A DNA stretch of 64,000 bases from Flexivirga aerilata (GTDB taxonomy: Bacteria; Actinomycetota; Actinomycetes; Actinomycetales; Dermatophilaceae). The stretch lies in assembly GCF_013002715.1 (NCBI RefSeq), contig NZ_JABENB010000003.1, positions 248,001 to 312,000 on the forward strand, read 5' to 3'. Of this stretch, positions 17,938 to 30,863 are shown in pieces; position 1 is the first letter of the stretch, and each line of letters begins with the position of its first letter. The notes under the pieces are model-generated. The model was given only the letters and a program-made list of their open reading frames with translations, searched no databases and was not told the origin of the DNA. The position numbers and the translations under genes were made by a program.

Positions 17938-17941
<4 letters not shown>
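16895..17941 (+). CDS. LacI family transcriptional regulator
   Basis: A 348-residue LacI repressor. The N-terminal helix-turn-helix is TLRDVATRAGVSVRTVSNVVND with the hinge helix YRPNLVARRLRTGRTG, followed by a periplasmic-binding-protein fold ligand domain (IAVVGDQRG, DAIFCYNDELAFGVL). It most likely represses the adjacent sugar-import operon and its own operon with the GH2 gene, through the palindrome at 16847-16872. A TACTTT box (16883-16888) sits 6 nt before the GTG start, suggesting a leaderless message. Its stop overlaps the GH2 ATG (ATGA). Confidence 0.92.
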
Positions 17942-19723
<1,782 letters not shown>

Positions 19724-19749
<26 letters not shown>

Positions 19750-20743
19750 TCGATCGTTCCGAGGCGGGCTGCGAGCCGTATCGAGCCGCCAGCCACGAGC
19801 AGATCATCAGCTGCACCTGGTGGAAGACCATCAGCGGCAGCACGATGATGCTGACCGGTTGGCCGGCGAACAGGACTGCAGCCATGGGCAATCCGCTCGC
19901 CAGGCTCTTCTTGGTGCCGCAGAACTGCACGGCGATGCGGTTACCACAGTCGAAGCCGAGACGGTCGGCGCACTGCCCGGTCAGCCAGAGCATCACCACC
20001 ACGAGCAGCACCGACAACAACACCAGGAAGCCGATCTGCCACGCACTCACCGCGTGCCAGATCCCTTCCCGCACGCCCTCGCTGAAGGCCGCATAGACGA
20101 CCAGGACGATCGAGCCCCGGTCGACGTACTTCAACGAGCCGCTGTGCTTCTCGACCCAGGCGCCGATCAGCGGACGGGCCAGCTGTCCGACGAGGAACGG
20201 CACCAGCAACTGCGCGCAGATGTCGACGATCGCACGCGCGCTGATCTGGATGCTGCCACCGGTGCCGAGCAGGTGCAGTGAGGCCATCGCGATGACGAGC
20301 AGGGGAGTGAGCAGCACGCCGAGCAGGTTGGACGCCGAGGCGCTGACGATCGCGCCGGCGACGTTGCCGCGTGCCATCGAGGTGAACGCGATCGAGGACT
20401 GCACGGTCGACGGCACCAGCGTCAAGTAGAGCACCCCGGTGTAGAGATCGGCGGACAGCAGGCTCGGCTCGAGCACGCGGAGCGCGATGCCGACCAGCGG
20501 GAAGAGCACGAACGTGAACGCGAGGATCAGGGTGTGCAGGCGCCAGTGCTTCAGCCCGTCCAGTGCCTCACGTGGATGCATCCGCGCGCCATACAGGAAG
20601 AAGAGCAGAGCGATCGCCGCGGTGACGATCGTGTCGAGCGTGGGAGCGAAGCCCGCACCGGCGGGCAGCACGCTGGCGATCGCGACCGTCGCGAGAATGG
20701 CGAGGACGAAACCGTCGATGCGCAGCTTGCGGACGAGATTCAC
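19724..20743 (-). CDS. Bile acid:sodium symporter family protein (SBF-like/YfeH type)
   Basis: A 339-residue membrane protein with about ten spans. LVPSTVQSSIAFTSMARGNVAGAIVSASASNLLG is the crossover-type helix pair of the SBF-like family, with the late CGTKKSLASGLPMA motif. The transported compound is unknown; despite the family name, bile acids are unlikely in this setting. The GTG at 20743 overlaps the stop of the MFS gene upstream (GTGA), so the exporter pair and this gene appear to be one operon behind the MarR-controlled promoter. Confidence 0.85.
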
Positions 20744-21966
20744 AGCGCCGCCGCCTTGGTGTCGCGAACCACCAGCCAGGCCACAGCAGCGCACGCCGCG
20801 AGTGCCGCCGTGGCACCGAATGCGACTGGGAATCCCCATTGTTGGGCGAGGAAGCCGCCGATGACGGGTCCGATCACCGTGCCCACGTCCTGACACATCT
20901 GGAAGGTGACCAGCACCGGGCCGCCGCGTCCGTGGCCGTACATGATGTCGGCCAGCGCTGCTTGCTGTGCGGGGCTCACCATGCCGGTGCCGACGCCCGC
21001 GACCAGGGTGAACGCGAACGCGAGCGGCACCGACTCGGTCAGCGCGAGGGCGGCGGTGGCGGCGGCGAGCACCGTCATACCGAGGACGATCAGCGGACGA
21101 CGGCCGATGCGGTCGGAGAGCCGTCCGGAGGGGAACATCGCCAGCACGTCGCCGCACGCGTAAGTGGCGAGAGCGAGCCCGGCGACGCCCGGCTCCTGGC
21201 GCAGCACGATGGCAAAGTAGAGCGGCACGAGCGACACGCGCATCGCGTAGACCCAGCCGAAGATCATCGCGGTGAGCACGGCCGAGCGGTAGGCGCCGAT
21301 CGCGAGTGCCGCGCGCATCGGCATCGCGGCCACCGTCGGCGACGTGTCGATCGCGGCGAGTGGGCTGCCGCGCAGCTGCCAGCGGACCACGGCGATCGCG
21401 ATCAGCAGTGCGACGGCGTAGACCACGAACGGCACCCGCAGCCCGAAGCCGACGAGTGCACCACCGAGCAGCGGCCCGCTGATGCTGCCCAGCACGAAGC
21501 TGGAGGAGTAGAGGCCGGACACCCGGCCGCGAATCGCCGGGGGAGCGATGCGGATGATCAGCCCCATCGCGGAGACGGTGAACATCACCGAACCGATGCC
21601 GCCGACCCCGCGGAAAACGATGAGCTGCCAATAGTTTTGGGAGAACGCGGCGGCCAGGGTCGACAGCGCGACGATGAGCAGGCCGAGCAGATAGACAGGC
21701 TGCTCGCCGAGCGTGCGGACCAGTCGCCCGCTGGTTGGTGCGAACACCAGCCGCATCACCGCGAAGGCCGAGACCACTGCGGACGCGGCGGTGACGCCGA
21801 CGTCGAAGCTCCGCGCGAACTCCGGTAACGCCGGCGCCACCACCCCGTAGCCGAGCGCGATCACGAAGCTCGCGCAGACCATGACCCATACCTCTCGGGG
21901 TATGGCGGGCCGCGCCGCTGGCGTTGCGGTCGGCTCCGGCTCGGTCTTGGTCATCTCGGCCGTCAT
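20740..21966 (-). CDS. MFS transporter (12-TM)
   Basis: A 408-residue major facilitator. YGVVAPALPEFARSFDV is TM1, the inter-TM2/3 basic loop is SGRLVRTLGEQP, and FPSGRLSDRIGRRPLIV is the conserved loop motif A of the second half. It is probably a proton-coupled exporter. The ATG at 21966 shares its A with the TAA stop of the upstream 14-TM exporter (TAATG), so translation is coupled. A later in-frame ATG (MTKTEPEP) is possible. It sits between the other exporter and the SBF-type transporter. Confidence 0.87.
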   Translation of the reverse strand: MTAEMTKTEPEPTATPAARPAIPREVWVMVCASFVIALGYGVVAPALPEFARSFDVGVTAASAVVSAFAVMRLVFAPTSGRLVRTLGEQPVYLLGLLIVALSTLAAAFSQNYWQLIVFRGVGGIGSVMFTVSAMGLIIRIAPPAIRGRVSGLYSSSFVLGSISGPLLGGALVGFGLRVPFVVYAVALLIAIAVVRWQLRGSPLAAIDTSPTVAAMPMRAALAIGAYRSAVLTAMIFGWVYAMRVSLVPLYFAIVLRQEPGVAGLALATYACGDVLAMFPSGRLSDRIGRRPLIVLGMTVLAAATAALALTESVPLAFAFTLVAGVGTGMVSPAQQAALADIMYGHGRGGPVLVTFQMCQDVGTVIGPVIGGFLAQQWGFPVAFGATAALAACAAVAWLVVRDTKAAAL

Positions 21967-23468
21967 TATCGCGGCAGTGCAGCCTCCTGCGGGGTGCGGG
22001 TCCCGCGCCGGTTGCGGGTGGCGCCGAGCACCCAGACGGTGAGGGCGAATCCGGCGATCGTCAGCCCGAGGATGACGACCACCGCGGTCGTCATGCCGGG
22101 CAGCAGGGCGCCAGGCCGGATCGTGCCGCTGCCGCCCGCCGTGATCGCGGTGACGACGGCCATCATCACCGCGCCGCCGACCTGCACGAACGTGTTGAGC
22201 AGGCCTGATGCCAGGCCTTGTTCGTCGCTGTCGACACCTTCGGTGGCTTGCGAGTTGATCGCCGGGAAGGTGAGCGCGAAGCCGACGCCGAGCAGGATGA
22301 TGGTCGGGAAGAGGAAGTTCCAGTAGCTCATTCCGGGCTGCACTCGCAGGAACAGGGCGTATGCCGCGAGGAATGCCGCCAGCCCGGCTCCGACGAGCGC
22401 GGTGGTGTTCACCCGGTCGAGCAACCGGTCGATCTTGGTCGCGGATGCGACGACGAGAACGCCGGCGGGCAGGAAGGCCATCGCCATCCCGATCGGGCTC
22501 CAGCCGAGCGAGTCCTGCACGTAGAGGGTCACCAGGAACTGGAACGCCGCGTAGCCACCGAACATCACAAATCCGGAGATGTTGGCGTGCACCAGGCGCA
22601 GCGAGCGCAGGATGCCGAGACGCACCAGCGGGTGCGGGTGCTTCAGCTCGACCGCGACGAACGTGGCCGCGAGGATCGCCGATGCCGCGAACAGGCCGAG
22701 GGTCTGCCCGGAGGCCCATCCGGTCTCGGGTGCGCGCACGACGGTGTAGACGAGGATCAGCACCGACAACGTCGACGCGACGGCACCGAAGACGTCGAAT
22801 TCGGCCATCCGGAAACGACGTTCGGCGGCGACGCGCGGCAGCACCCGCCAGCCGACGGCGAAGAGTGCCAGCGCGATCGGACCGGGGAAGAGCAGCGTCG
22901 CGCGCCAGGACAGCTCGGTGAGCAGGCCGCCGAAGACCAGTCCGAGGGAGAAGCCGGACGCGCCACAGACGGTGTAGATCGAGAACGCCTTGTTGCGCGC
23001 ACGCCCCTCGGCGAAGGTCGTGGTGATGATCGACAGACCCGCGGGGACGGTGAAGGCGGCGGCGATGCCCTTCACGAATCGCATTGCGATCAGCAGCTGT
23101 TCGATGCTGATGACGGCGCTGATCACGGACGCGACGCCGAAGACGAGCACTGCGGCGAGGAACACGCGGCGGCGGCCGAGCAGGTCCGAGGCACGGCCGC
23201 CGAGCAGGAGCAGACCGCCGTAGCCGAGCACGTACGCCGAGACGATCCACTGCAGGCTCGACGGGTCCATGCCCAGAGCGGTTTTGATCGAGGGGAGGGC
23301 GACGCCGACCATCGAGATGTCGAGGCCGTCCAGGAAGAGCGCGCCGCACAGCACGACGAGCAGGAGCCAGGTGCGGCTGGACCAGCCGGTGTCCGAGGTG
23401 ACGGTGGGTGAGGGTGACGTGGTGGATGGAGTGAGTGTCGTGGTCACGAGCACCGAGCGTATGCACAT
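21966..23468 (-). CDS. MFS transporter, DHA2 family (14-TM, EmrB/QacA-like)
   Basis: A 500-residue drug:proton antiporter with about 14 spans. LDGLDISMVGVALPSIKTAL is motif D1 of the DHA2 group, GGRASDLLGRRRVFL is loop motif A, and GLVFGGLLTELSWRATLL is motif C. It is divergent from a MarR repressor, a typical arrangement for substrate-induced efflux. The annotated ATG (23468) lies inside an operator-like repeat; the GTG codons 15 or 21 bp further in are real alternatives, and no start has a strong ribosome site. Confidence 0.87.
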   Translation of the reverse strand: MCIRSVLVTTTLTPSTTSPSPTVTSDTGWSSRTWLLLVVLCGALFLDGLDISMVGVALPSIKTALGMDPSSLQWIVSAYVLGYGGLLLLGGRASDLLGRRRVFLAAVLVFGVASVISAVISIEQLLIAMRFVKGIAAAFTVPAGLSIITTTFAEGRARNKAFSIYTVCGASGFSLGLVFGGLLTELSWRATLLFPGPIALALFAVGWRVLPRVAAERRFRMAEFDVFGAVASTLSVLILVYTVVRAPETGWASGQTLGLFAASAILAATFVAVELKHPHPLVRLGILRSLRLVHANISGFVMFGGYAAFQFLVTLYVQDSLGWSPIGMAMAFLPAGVLVVASATKIDRLLDRVNTTALVGAGLAAFLAAYALFLRVQPGMSYWNFLFPTIILLGVGFALTFPAINSQATEGVDSDEQGLASGLLNTFVQVGGAVMMAVVTAITAGGSGTIRPGALLPGMTTAVVVILGLTIAGFALTVWVLGATRNRRGTRTPQEAALPR

Positions 23469-23517
23469 GCATTAGATGTGTCTACATAATTTGCAGGTAG
23501 ATTTTATGCGCATGCAT
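23461..23517. promoter_or_regulatory. Probable MarR operator pair in the divergent promoter region
   Basis: Two nearly identical 12-mers, ATGCACATGCAT (23461-23472) and ATGCGCATGCAT (23506-23517), flank an AT-rich core between the exporter operon and marR. Each holds overlapping GCATGC/ATGCAT palindromes. The position suits repression of both directions by the MarR protein. Confidence 0.6.
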
Positions 23518-23534
23518 GTGATATGTTCGCGCGC

Positions 23535-23948
23535 ATGAGTAGTGCCCGCACGGATGACGAATTGGCCGCCCACTGGCATCGGCTGATGCGGGACTATGCG
23601 CGACTGACCTGCGCGCTCGATCGTGCCTTGCAGGGCGAATGTGGCATCAGCTCAAGCGAATTCGACGTGTTGGAGCAGCTGGCGACCGCCGACGAATGCA
23701 GCGTCCGGATGGCTGACCTTGCCGATCACGTGCACCTGTCGCAGTCGGCGCTGTCGCGGCTGGTGACCCGTCTCGAGCGGGACGGACTCGCGGAGCGGGC
23801 GACGTGCACCGCCGACCGGCGGTCGATCTTCGTCGCCGCGACGGCGAAGGGCACCGCGAAGTATGACGAGGCACGTCCCGTGCAGCGCGAGGTGCTGCGC
23901 ACGGAGACCGCCAAGTGCTCGCCCGACTCAGGTGTCTGCGCCGGCTGA
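23535..23948 (+). CDS. MarR family transcriptional regulator
   Basis: A 137-residue MarR repressor. The winged helix is visible as MADLADHVHLSQSALSRLVTRLERDGLAERATCTADRRSIFVAATAKG, with the recognition helix and the basic wing tip. I chose the ATG at 23535 over the one at 23523 because a TATGTT -10 box lies exactly 7 nt before it, fitting a leaderless message, and the earlier codon overlaps that box. The C-terminal dimerisation part is slightly shortened after REVLRTE. It most likely represses the divergent exporter operon. Confidence 0.87.
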   Translation: MSSARTDDELAAHWHRLMRDYARLTCALDRALQGECGISSSEFDVLEQLATADECSVRMADLADHVHLSQSALSRLVTRLERDGLAERATCTADRRSIFVAATAKGTAKYDEARPVQREVLRTETAKCSPDSGVCAG

Positions 23949-23972
23949 GCCCGGTCAGTCCAGTCAGACCTC

Positions 23973-25355
23973 TCAGGCTTCTCGGTCCTCGGTGATGCCG
24001 GCGAGGGCGACCTCGATGCCGCGGTGGATCGTCGGGTAGGCGTAGATCATCGAGCGCAGCTTGTCGATCGGCACCTCGCCGTGCACGGCGACGGCGAGCC
24101 AGCCGATCACCTCGCCGGCGTGCGGCCCCATGACGGTCGCGCCGACCAGCACGCCGCGTTCGGCATCCGCCACGACCTTGATGAAGCCCTGGTTGGCGAA
24201 CTCGTCGATCCAGCCGCGGGTCGTCTCCGGCACCGGGGTCGACCCGACTGCCACGCGTGACAACGCTTTTCGCGCGTCGGCCTCCGTCATACCGACACCG
24301 GCGATCTCCGGCTCGGTGAAGGTGACGTGGGGGAGTGCGCGATAGTCGGCCGGTGGTCCGTCCTCGCCGGCGATGTCGCGCAGAGCGATCGCCGCCTCGT
24401 ACATCGACACGTGGGTGAACTGTCCGTGTCCGGTGATGTCACCGATGGCCCACACGCCGTCGGTGACCCGGCAGCGGTCGTCCACCGGGACCGATCGGTC
24501 GGCGGTCACTCCGACCGAGTCCAGGCCGACGTCCCTGATGTTGAGACTCCGCCCGGTGGCCACCAGGATGCGCTCGGCGGTGACCTCGGTGCCGTCGTCG
24601 AGAGTCACCGTGACCGACTCGTCGTCACCACGGACCGACTGGACCGCCGCCCCGAGCTTCACGTCGATGCCGTCCTCGGCGAAGACCTGCGCGAGCTGGT
24701 CGGACACCTCTGGCTCGTCCCGCCCGCTGAGGCGCGGTGAACCCTCCACGATGGTCGTCTGCACGCCGAAACGTGCTGCGACTTGAGCCATTTCGCAGCC
24801 GATGGCACCTCCACCGAGCACGATGAGCGACGCCGGCAGCTCCTCGAGACGCATGAAGTCACGGTTGGTCCAGAACGCGACGTCGGCGAGTCCGTCGATC
24901 GGCGGCACGGCCGGCGCTGTGCCGGTGTTGAGCACGATCGCGCGCTCGATGTCGTAGGTGGTGCCTCCTGCGGACACTCTGCCCGGCCCCTCGATCCGGC
25001 CGTGCGCCTTGACGACCGTCGCGCCCTTCCCGGTGAGCCGGTCGACGGCCACCTGGTCGTCCCAGTCGTCCGTCGCCTCGTCACGGATGCGGCGCGCCAC
25101 GATCGACCAGTCCGGCTCCACGGTGCCGACCGACCCGGCCAGTTGCGCGGTGCGCCGGGCCTCGGAGAGTGAGTCGGCGGCTCGGAGCATCATCTTGGAC
25201 GGAATGCAGCCGTAGTAGGGACATTCGCCGCCGACCAGGCGTTCGTCGAGGGCGAGCACGCGCAGTCCACGGGTCGCGAGCTCGCCCGCGAGGTATTCAC
25301 CGCCCGGGCCCAGTCCGATCACGGCGACGTCGAACGTGGTGTCTGCCTGGCTCAC
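23973..25355 (-). CDS. Class I pyridine nucleotide-disulfide oxidoreductase (dihydrolipoyl/mercuric reductase-like)
   Basis: A 460-residue flavoprotein. Order: FAD motif VIGLGPGGEYLAGELA, redox pair in GGECPYYGCIPSK (CX4C), NAD(P) motif VLGGGAIGCEMAQVAARFG, second FAD motif WAIGDITGHGQFTH, and a C-terminal dimer domain. The usual C-terminal HxxxxE of lipoamide dehydrogenase is represented by YAYPTIHRGIEVAL. It lacks mercury-binding extras, so it may be a mycothione- or lipoamide-type reductase; the substrate is open. The GTG at 25355 is preferred to 25361 because GAAGGAG then has a 5-nt spacing. Confidence 0.85.
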   Translation of the reverse strand: MSQADTTFDVAVIGLGPGGEYLAGELATRGLRVLALDERLVGGECPYYGCIPSKMMLRAADSLSEARRTAQLAGSVGTVEPDWSIVARRIRDEATDDWDDQVAVDRLTGKGATVVKAHGRIEGPGRVSAGGTTYDIERAIVLNTGTAPAVPPIDGLADVAFWTNRDFMRLEELPASLIVLGGGAIGCEMAQVAARFGVQTTIVEGSPRLSGRDEPEVSDQLAQVFAEDGIDVKLGAAVQSVRGDDESVTVTLDDGTEVTAERILVATGRSLNIRDVGLDSVGVTADRSVPVDDRCRVTDGVWAIGDITGHGQFTHVSMYEAAIALRDIAGEDGPPADYRALPHVTFTEPEIAGVGMTEADARKALSRVAVGSTPVPETTRGWIDEFANQGFIKVVADAERGVLVGATVMGPHAGEVIGWLAVAVHGEVPIDKLRSMIYAYPTIHRGIEVALAGITEDREA

Positions 25356-25410
25356 GGTCACTCCTTCGCGCGGCGGTTTGTCCGGGACCAGCCTGTCACG
25401 GCACGGCTGC

Positions 25411-26565
25411 TCAGGCTGCGTTGCGTTCGAGCCGGACGAGCACCTCGTGGTGCCGGGTCTGGGGAAACATGTCGAACAGTCGCGCCTGCCGCACCCGGTA
25501 TGACGGCATCGCGGCCAGGTCCTTGGCGAGCGAGGTGGCGTTGCAGCTGGAATAGATCACGTGCGGCACCGCGGAGCGCTCGAGTTCCGGGGCGAGGCTT
25601 CCGATCCCGCGCCGCGGAGGGTTGACGATGACCAGGTGGCTCGCTGCGCCGCCGGACATGATCTGTCGGTGTGCATCGCCGACGCGGAAATCGATGTTTC
25701 CCAGAGGGTTTCGGTCGGTCAGCTCCGCGGCGCTCAGCCGGGCCGACTCGACGGCCTCCGCCGACGATTCGATGCCGAGCACCTCGGCGGGATGGTCCGC
25801 CGGCGTGCCGGCCGCGTGCAGGGCGAAGCCGCCGACTCCGCAAAAGAGGTCGGTGACCGTGCCGGGGGAGATGTCGCGCGTCCACTCCCGGGCCTGCCGG
25901 TAGAGTCCGCCGGCGACGAGGGTGTTGGTCTGGAAGAAGCTCGCCGGGCGCAGGTGCAGGGTGAGGTCGTTGACCGGCATCGGGAGGCTTTGCTGCTCGG
26001 TGAGCACGATCTCGGTGTCACCCTCCAGCACCACCTTGTGCTCGGGCAGCAGGTTGGCGGTGACGACCCGCGCCCCCGGCACCGCGTCGATCAGCTCCGG
26101 CAGGGCGCGCTCGAGTCTCGGGAGCTGCCCGGGCGACCGGAGCACGAAGCGGATCATCGACTCACCGGCCGGGGAGTGCGTGATCAGAAGGTGTTTCAGC
26201 TCTCCGCTGCGTCGCGGCACGTCGTATGGCGTGAGCCCCAGCTCGGCGACGAACTCGGTGAGCCGGCCGATGGTCTCGTGCAGTCCGGGCTCGTAGAGGC
26301 CGCACTCACGCAGATCGACGCCGCGGCCGGCTTCGTCGAGGATGCCGAAGGTCGGTGACGTGCGGGTGCCACCGACCACCAGCTTGGCCTTGTTGCGGAA
26401 GTGCGACTCGGGACCGCAGAAGGGGGTCAGCCAGTGGTCGGTGGCGACGACGTCGTGCAGCTGAGCGGCTACCGACGCCTGGAGGTCGGCGACCTGTGCG
26501 TCATACGGCCGGCCCATGAGGGTGCACGATCGGCACGCCTCGGCGTCGAAGTAGTCGCAGTGCAC
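25411..26565 (-). CDS. rlmC: 23S rRNA (uracil-5-)-methyltransferase RlmC/RumB-like
   Basis: A 384-residue class I SAM methyltransferase making m5U in 23S rRNA. The 4Fe-4S cluster cysteines are C3, C11, C14 and C88. SAM motif: VTDLFCGVGGFALHAA. VNPPRRG and YSSCNATSLAKDL are the catalytic motifs, the latter holding the nucleophilic cysteine. There is no N-terminal TRAM domain, which distinguishes RlmC (RumB) from RlmD. GTG start at 26565. It ends 55 bp before the flavoprotein gene, read in the same direction. Confidence 0.9.
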   Translation of the reverse strand: MHCDYFDAEACRSCTLMGRPYDAQVADLQASVAAQLHDVVATDHWLTPFCGPESHFRNKAKLVVGGTRTSPTFGILDEAGRGVDLRECGLYEPGLHETIGRLTEFVAELGLTPYDVPRRSGELKHLLITHSPAGESMIRFVLRSPGQLPRLERALPELIDAVPGARVVTANLLPEHKVVLEGDTEIVLTEQQSLPMPVNDLTLHLRPASFFQTNTLVAGGLYRQAREWTRDISPGTVTDLFCGVGGFALHAAGTPADHPAEVLGIESSAEAVESARLSAAELTDRNPLGNIDFRVGDAHRQIMSGGAASHLVIVNPPRRGIGSLAPELERSAVPHVIYSSCNATSLAKDLAAMPSYRVRQARLFDMFPQTRHHEVLVRLERNAA

Positions 26566-26580
26566 GACACCATTGTCGGA

Positions 26581-28041
26581 CTACCGCTTGTCGGGCGCGA
26601 ACAGCGGCGCCGCCGCTGCGGCCTGCTTGGTGGCCGGGCGCTGGAACGGTCCGAACCAGATGTACTTGTCGGCGGGCTTGGTGCGTCCGTAGACCCACGC
26701 CTGGAAGAACTCGGTCACGTCCTTCTTCGCGACCTTGCCGACATACCGCTCGAACTCCTGCATGGAGGTGTTGCCGCCCTTGTGCAGCTGGGTGTAGGTG
26801 CGCAGCACAGTGAAGAACGCGGCATCGCCGATGTAGCGGCGAAGCGCCTGCAGGAAGAGCGGCCCGCGGGTGTAGGAGTTGCTGAACTCACGACCGGCGC
26901 CCATGTCCCACAACGGATTTGACCAGAACCGTTGACTGTCCGCGTAGCCGGCCATCTCCTGGGAGTATTCGGCGTCGAGGTTCTCGCCGTTCTTGTCCTG
27001 AGCCCACAGCCACGTGCCGTATGACGCGAAGCACTCGTTCATGCAGACGTCGCGCCAGGTGTCGACCGACATCGTGTCGCCCCACCACTGGTGCCCCTGC
27101 TCGTGCACGATCGTGTCGAGATCGGCCCATGCCGCGTAGATCGGGCGGGTCTGCGTCTCGAGCGAGAAGCCGATCCGGTCGGCGACGAAGATGCCGCCAC
27201 CGGCGGACTGCGGGTAGGGCCCGAAATAGCGCTCCAGCAGGTCCAGCACCTCGGGCAGCCGCTTCTCGTCGGCCATCTTGCTCTCCGCGCCCGGCGCGAA
27301 GGCGGACACCAGCGGGGTGCCGTCCTTGCGCTTCTGCTTGAGGTAGGTGAACTTGTCCACCGCGATGGTCGTCAGGTAGCCGATGATCGGGTCCTTCTCG
27401 ACCCAGGTGTAGGTGGTGTTGGCGCCGGCCTTCCTGGCCGGCTGCTCGATGCCGTTGCTGATCACGCTGTACTCGCTCGGCACCGTCGCCTTGAGCGTGA
27501 AGGTCGCCTTGTCCCGGGTGGTGTCGTTGACCGGATACCAGCCGGCCGCCGAGTGCGGTTCGTTGGCGGCGAACGCCCCGCCGGTCACCGAGGTGTGCCA
27601 GCCGGAGTTGTCGTCCAGCCCGGAGCTCTCGATCGGCACGCCGTGATACTTCACCCGCACGTTGAGTTGCTGTTTCTTGCCGAGCGGAACGGCCGGTGAG
27701 ACGACGAGTTCGTGGACGCCGGAGCGCGTCCATGACGCCTTCTTGCCGTTGACCGTCACCGAATCGACCTGCAAACCGTAGAGATCGAGGTTGAACTGCG
27801 TCAGCTTCTGCGTCGTCGTCGCCCGCACGGTCGTGTCGCCATACAGCATCTTGGTGGCGGGGGTGAAGTTGACGCCGACGTCGTAGTGCTGCACGTCGTA
27901 ACCGCCGTTGCCGTCCATCGGGTAGTACGGGTCTCCCGCTCCGGGTGCGCCGATCGCACCCGCGGCCTGCGCACTGCCGGACGCCCCCAGGGCCAGAGCG
28001 GTGGTGGCGGCGAGAGCGCCGACGACGATTCGTGTTCGCAT
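26581..28041 (-). CDS. Secreted M1 family metallopeptidase
   Basis: A 486-residue zinc aminopeptidase of the gluzincin M1 family. A signal peptide (MRTRIVVGALAATTALALG...SAQA) predicts export. Zinc ligands are H313 and H317 in HEQGHQWWGD and E336 in CMNECFASYG, with E314 as general base. The exopeptidase GxMEN motif is not evident; the equivalent stretch reads GFSLETQT. The enzyme stops soon after the catalytic domain, so it lacks the long helical C-terminal domain of classic PepN, as is common for short actinobacterial secreted members. Start ATG at 28041 with AAGGGAGG upstream. Confidence 0.88.
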   Translation of the reverse strand: MRTRIVVGALAATTALALGASGSAQAAGAIGAPGAGDPYYPMDGNGGYDVQHYDVGVNFTPATKMLYGDTTVRATTTQKLTQFNLDLYGLQVDSVTVNGKKASWTRSGVHELVVSPAVPLGKKQQLNVRVKYHGVPIESSGLDDNSGWHTSVTGGAFAANEPHSAAGWYPVNDTTRDKATFTLKATVPSEYSVISNGIEQPARKAGANTTYTWVEKDPIIGYLTTIAVDKFTYLKQKRKDGTPLVSAFAPGAESKMADEKRLPEVLDLLERYFGPYPQSAGGGIFVADRIGFSLETQTRPIYAAWADLDTIVHEQGHQWWGDTMSVDTWRDVCMNECFASYGTWLWAQDKNGENLDAEYSQEMAGYADSQRFWSNPLWDMGAGREFSNSYTRGPLFLQALRRYIGDAAFFTVLRTYTQLHKGGNTSMQEFERYVGKVAKKDVTEFFQAWVYGRTKPADKYIWFGPFQRPATKQAAAAAPLFAPDKR

Positions 28042-28141
28042 GCATTCCTCCCTTGAGCCGGCCGGGTCAACCCGGCCTGTGGTGCTCGCGACGCTACTCG
28101 TGGCCCGGCTGCGAATGGGATGAGCGAAGGTAAGCGAATCG

Positions 28142-28300
28142 TCAAGAAATACGGGTGAGTTCGCCCCATACGACCGTACTGGTCAGCTGGAGAGTGAGCA
28201 GGCCGTCATCCTCCGCGAGCGGCTCCGCGAGCCGTCGGATCTCGGCGTCGAAGGCGTCCACCTCGTCGGCATCGATCAGTTCGCGGGCCAGCGAACTCAC
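28142..28300 (-). CDS. Hypothetical small protein (52 aa)
   Basis: A short frame with strong G/C third-position bias, reading VSSLARELIDADEVDAFD and on to TVVWGELTRIS. It is acidic and probably helical. An in-frame TGA closes it upstream and the frame continues only to a CGHCPNH stretch before the GTG, so the start is either the GTG at 28300 or absent. It lies between the secreted peptidase and the UvrA-like gene, divergent from the latter. I recognise no family; it may be the remnant of a longer gene. Confidence 0.4.
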   Translation of the reverse strand: MSSLARELIDADEVDAFDAEIRRLAEPLAEDDGLLTLQLTSTVVWGELTRIS

Positions 28301-28386
28301 GTCGTGGTTGGGGCAATGTCCGCATCCTCACCCATCCTCGCTCGTCGGCGTGGTCGTTCGCTGCGATCGGTGGCACGATCGAGCAC

Positions 28387-30804
<2,418 letters not shown>

Positions 30805-30863
30805 GGCGGAATGCTCGAGGGGCCGGTTGGCGAGTCTCGGCGTTACTGGATCGACATCGCGGA

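Noticed and set aside
20740..23472. A 910-codon open frame on the minus strand spanning both MFS genes
   Set aside because: It is the out-of-frame shadow of the 14-TM exporter joined to the real frame of the 12-TM exporter; the first half is arginine/proline-rich nonsense.
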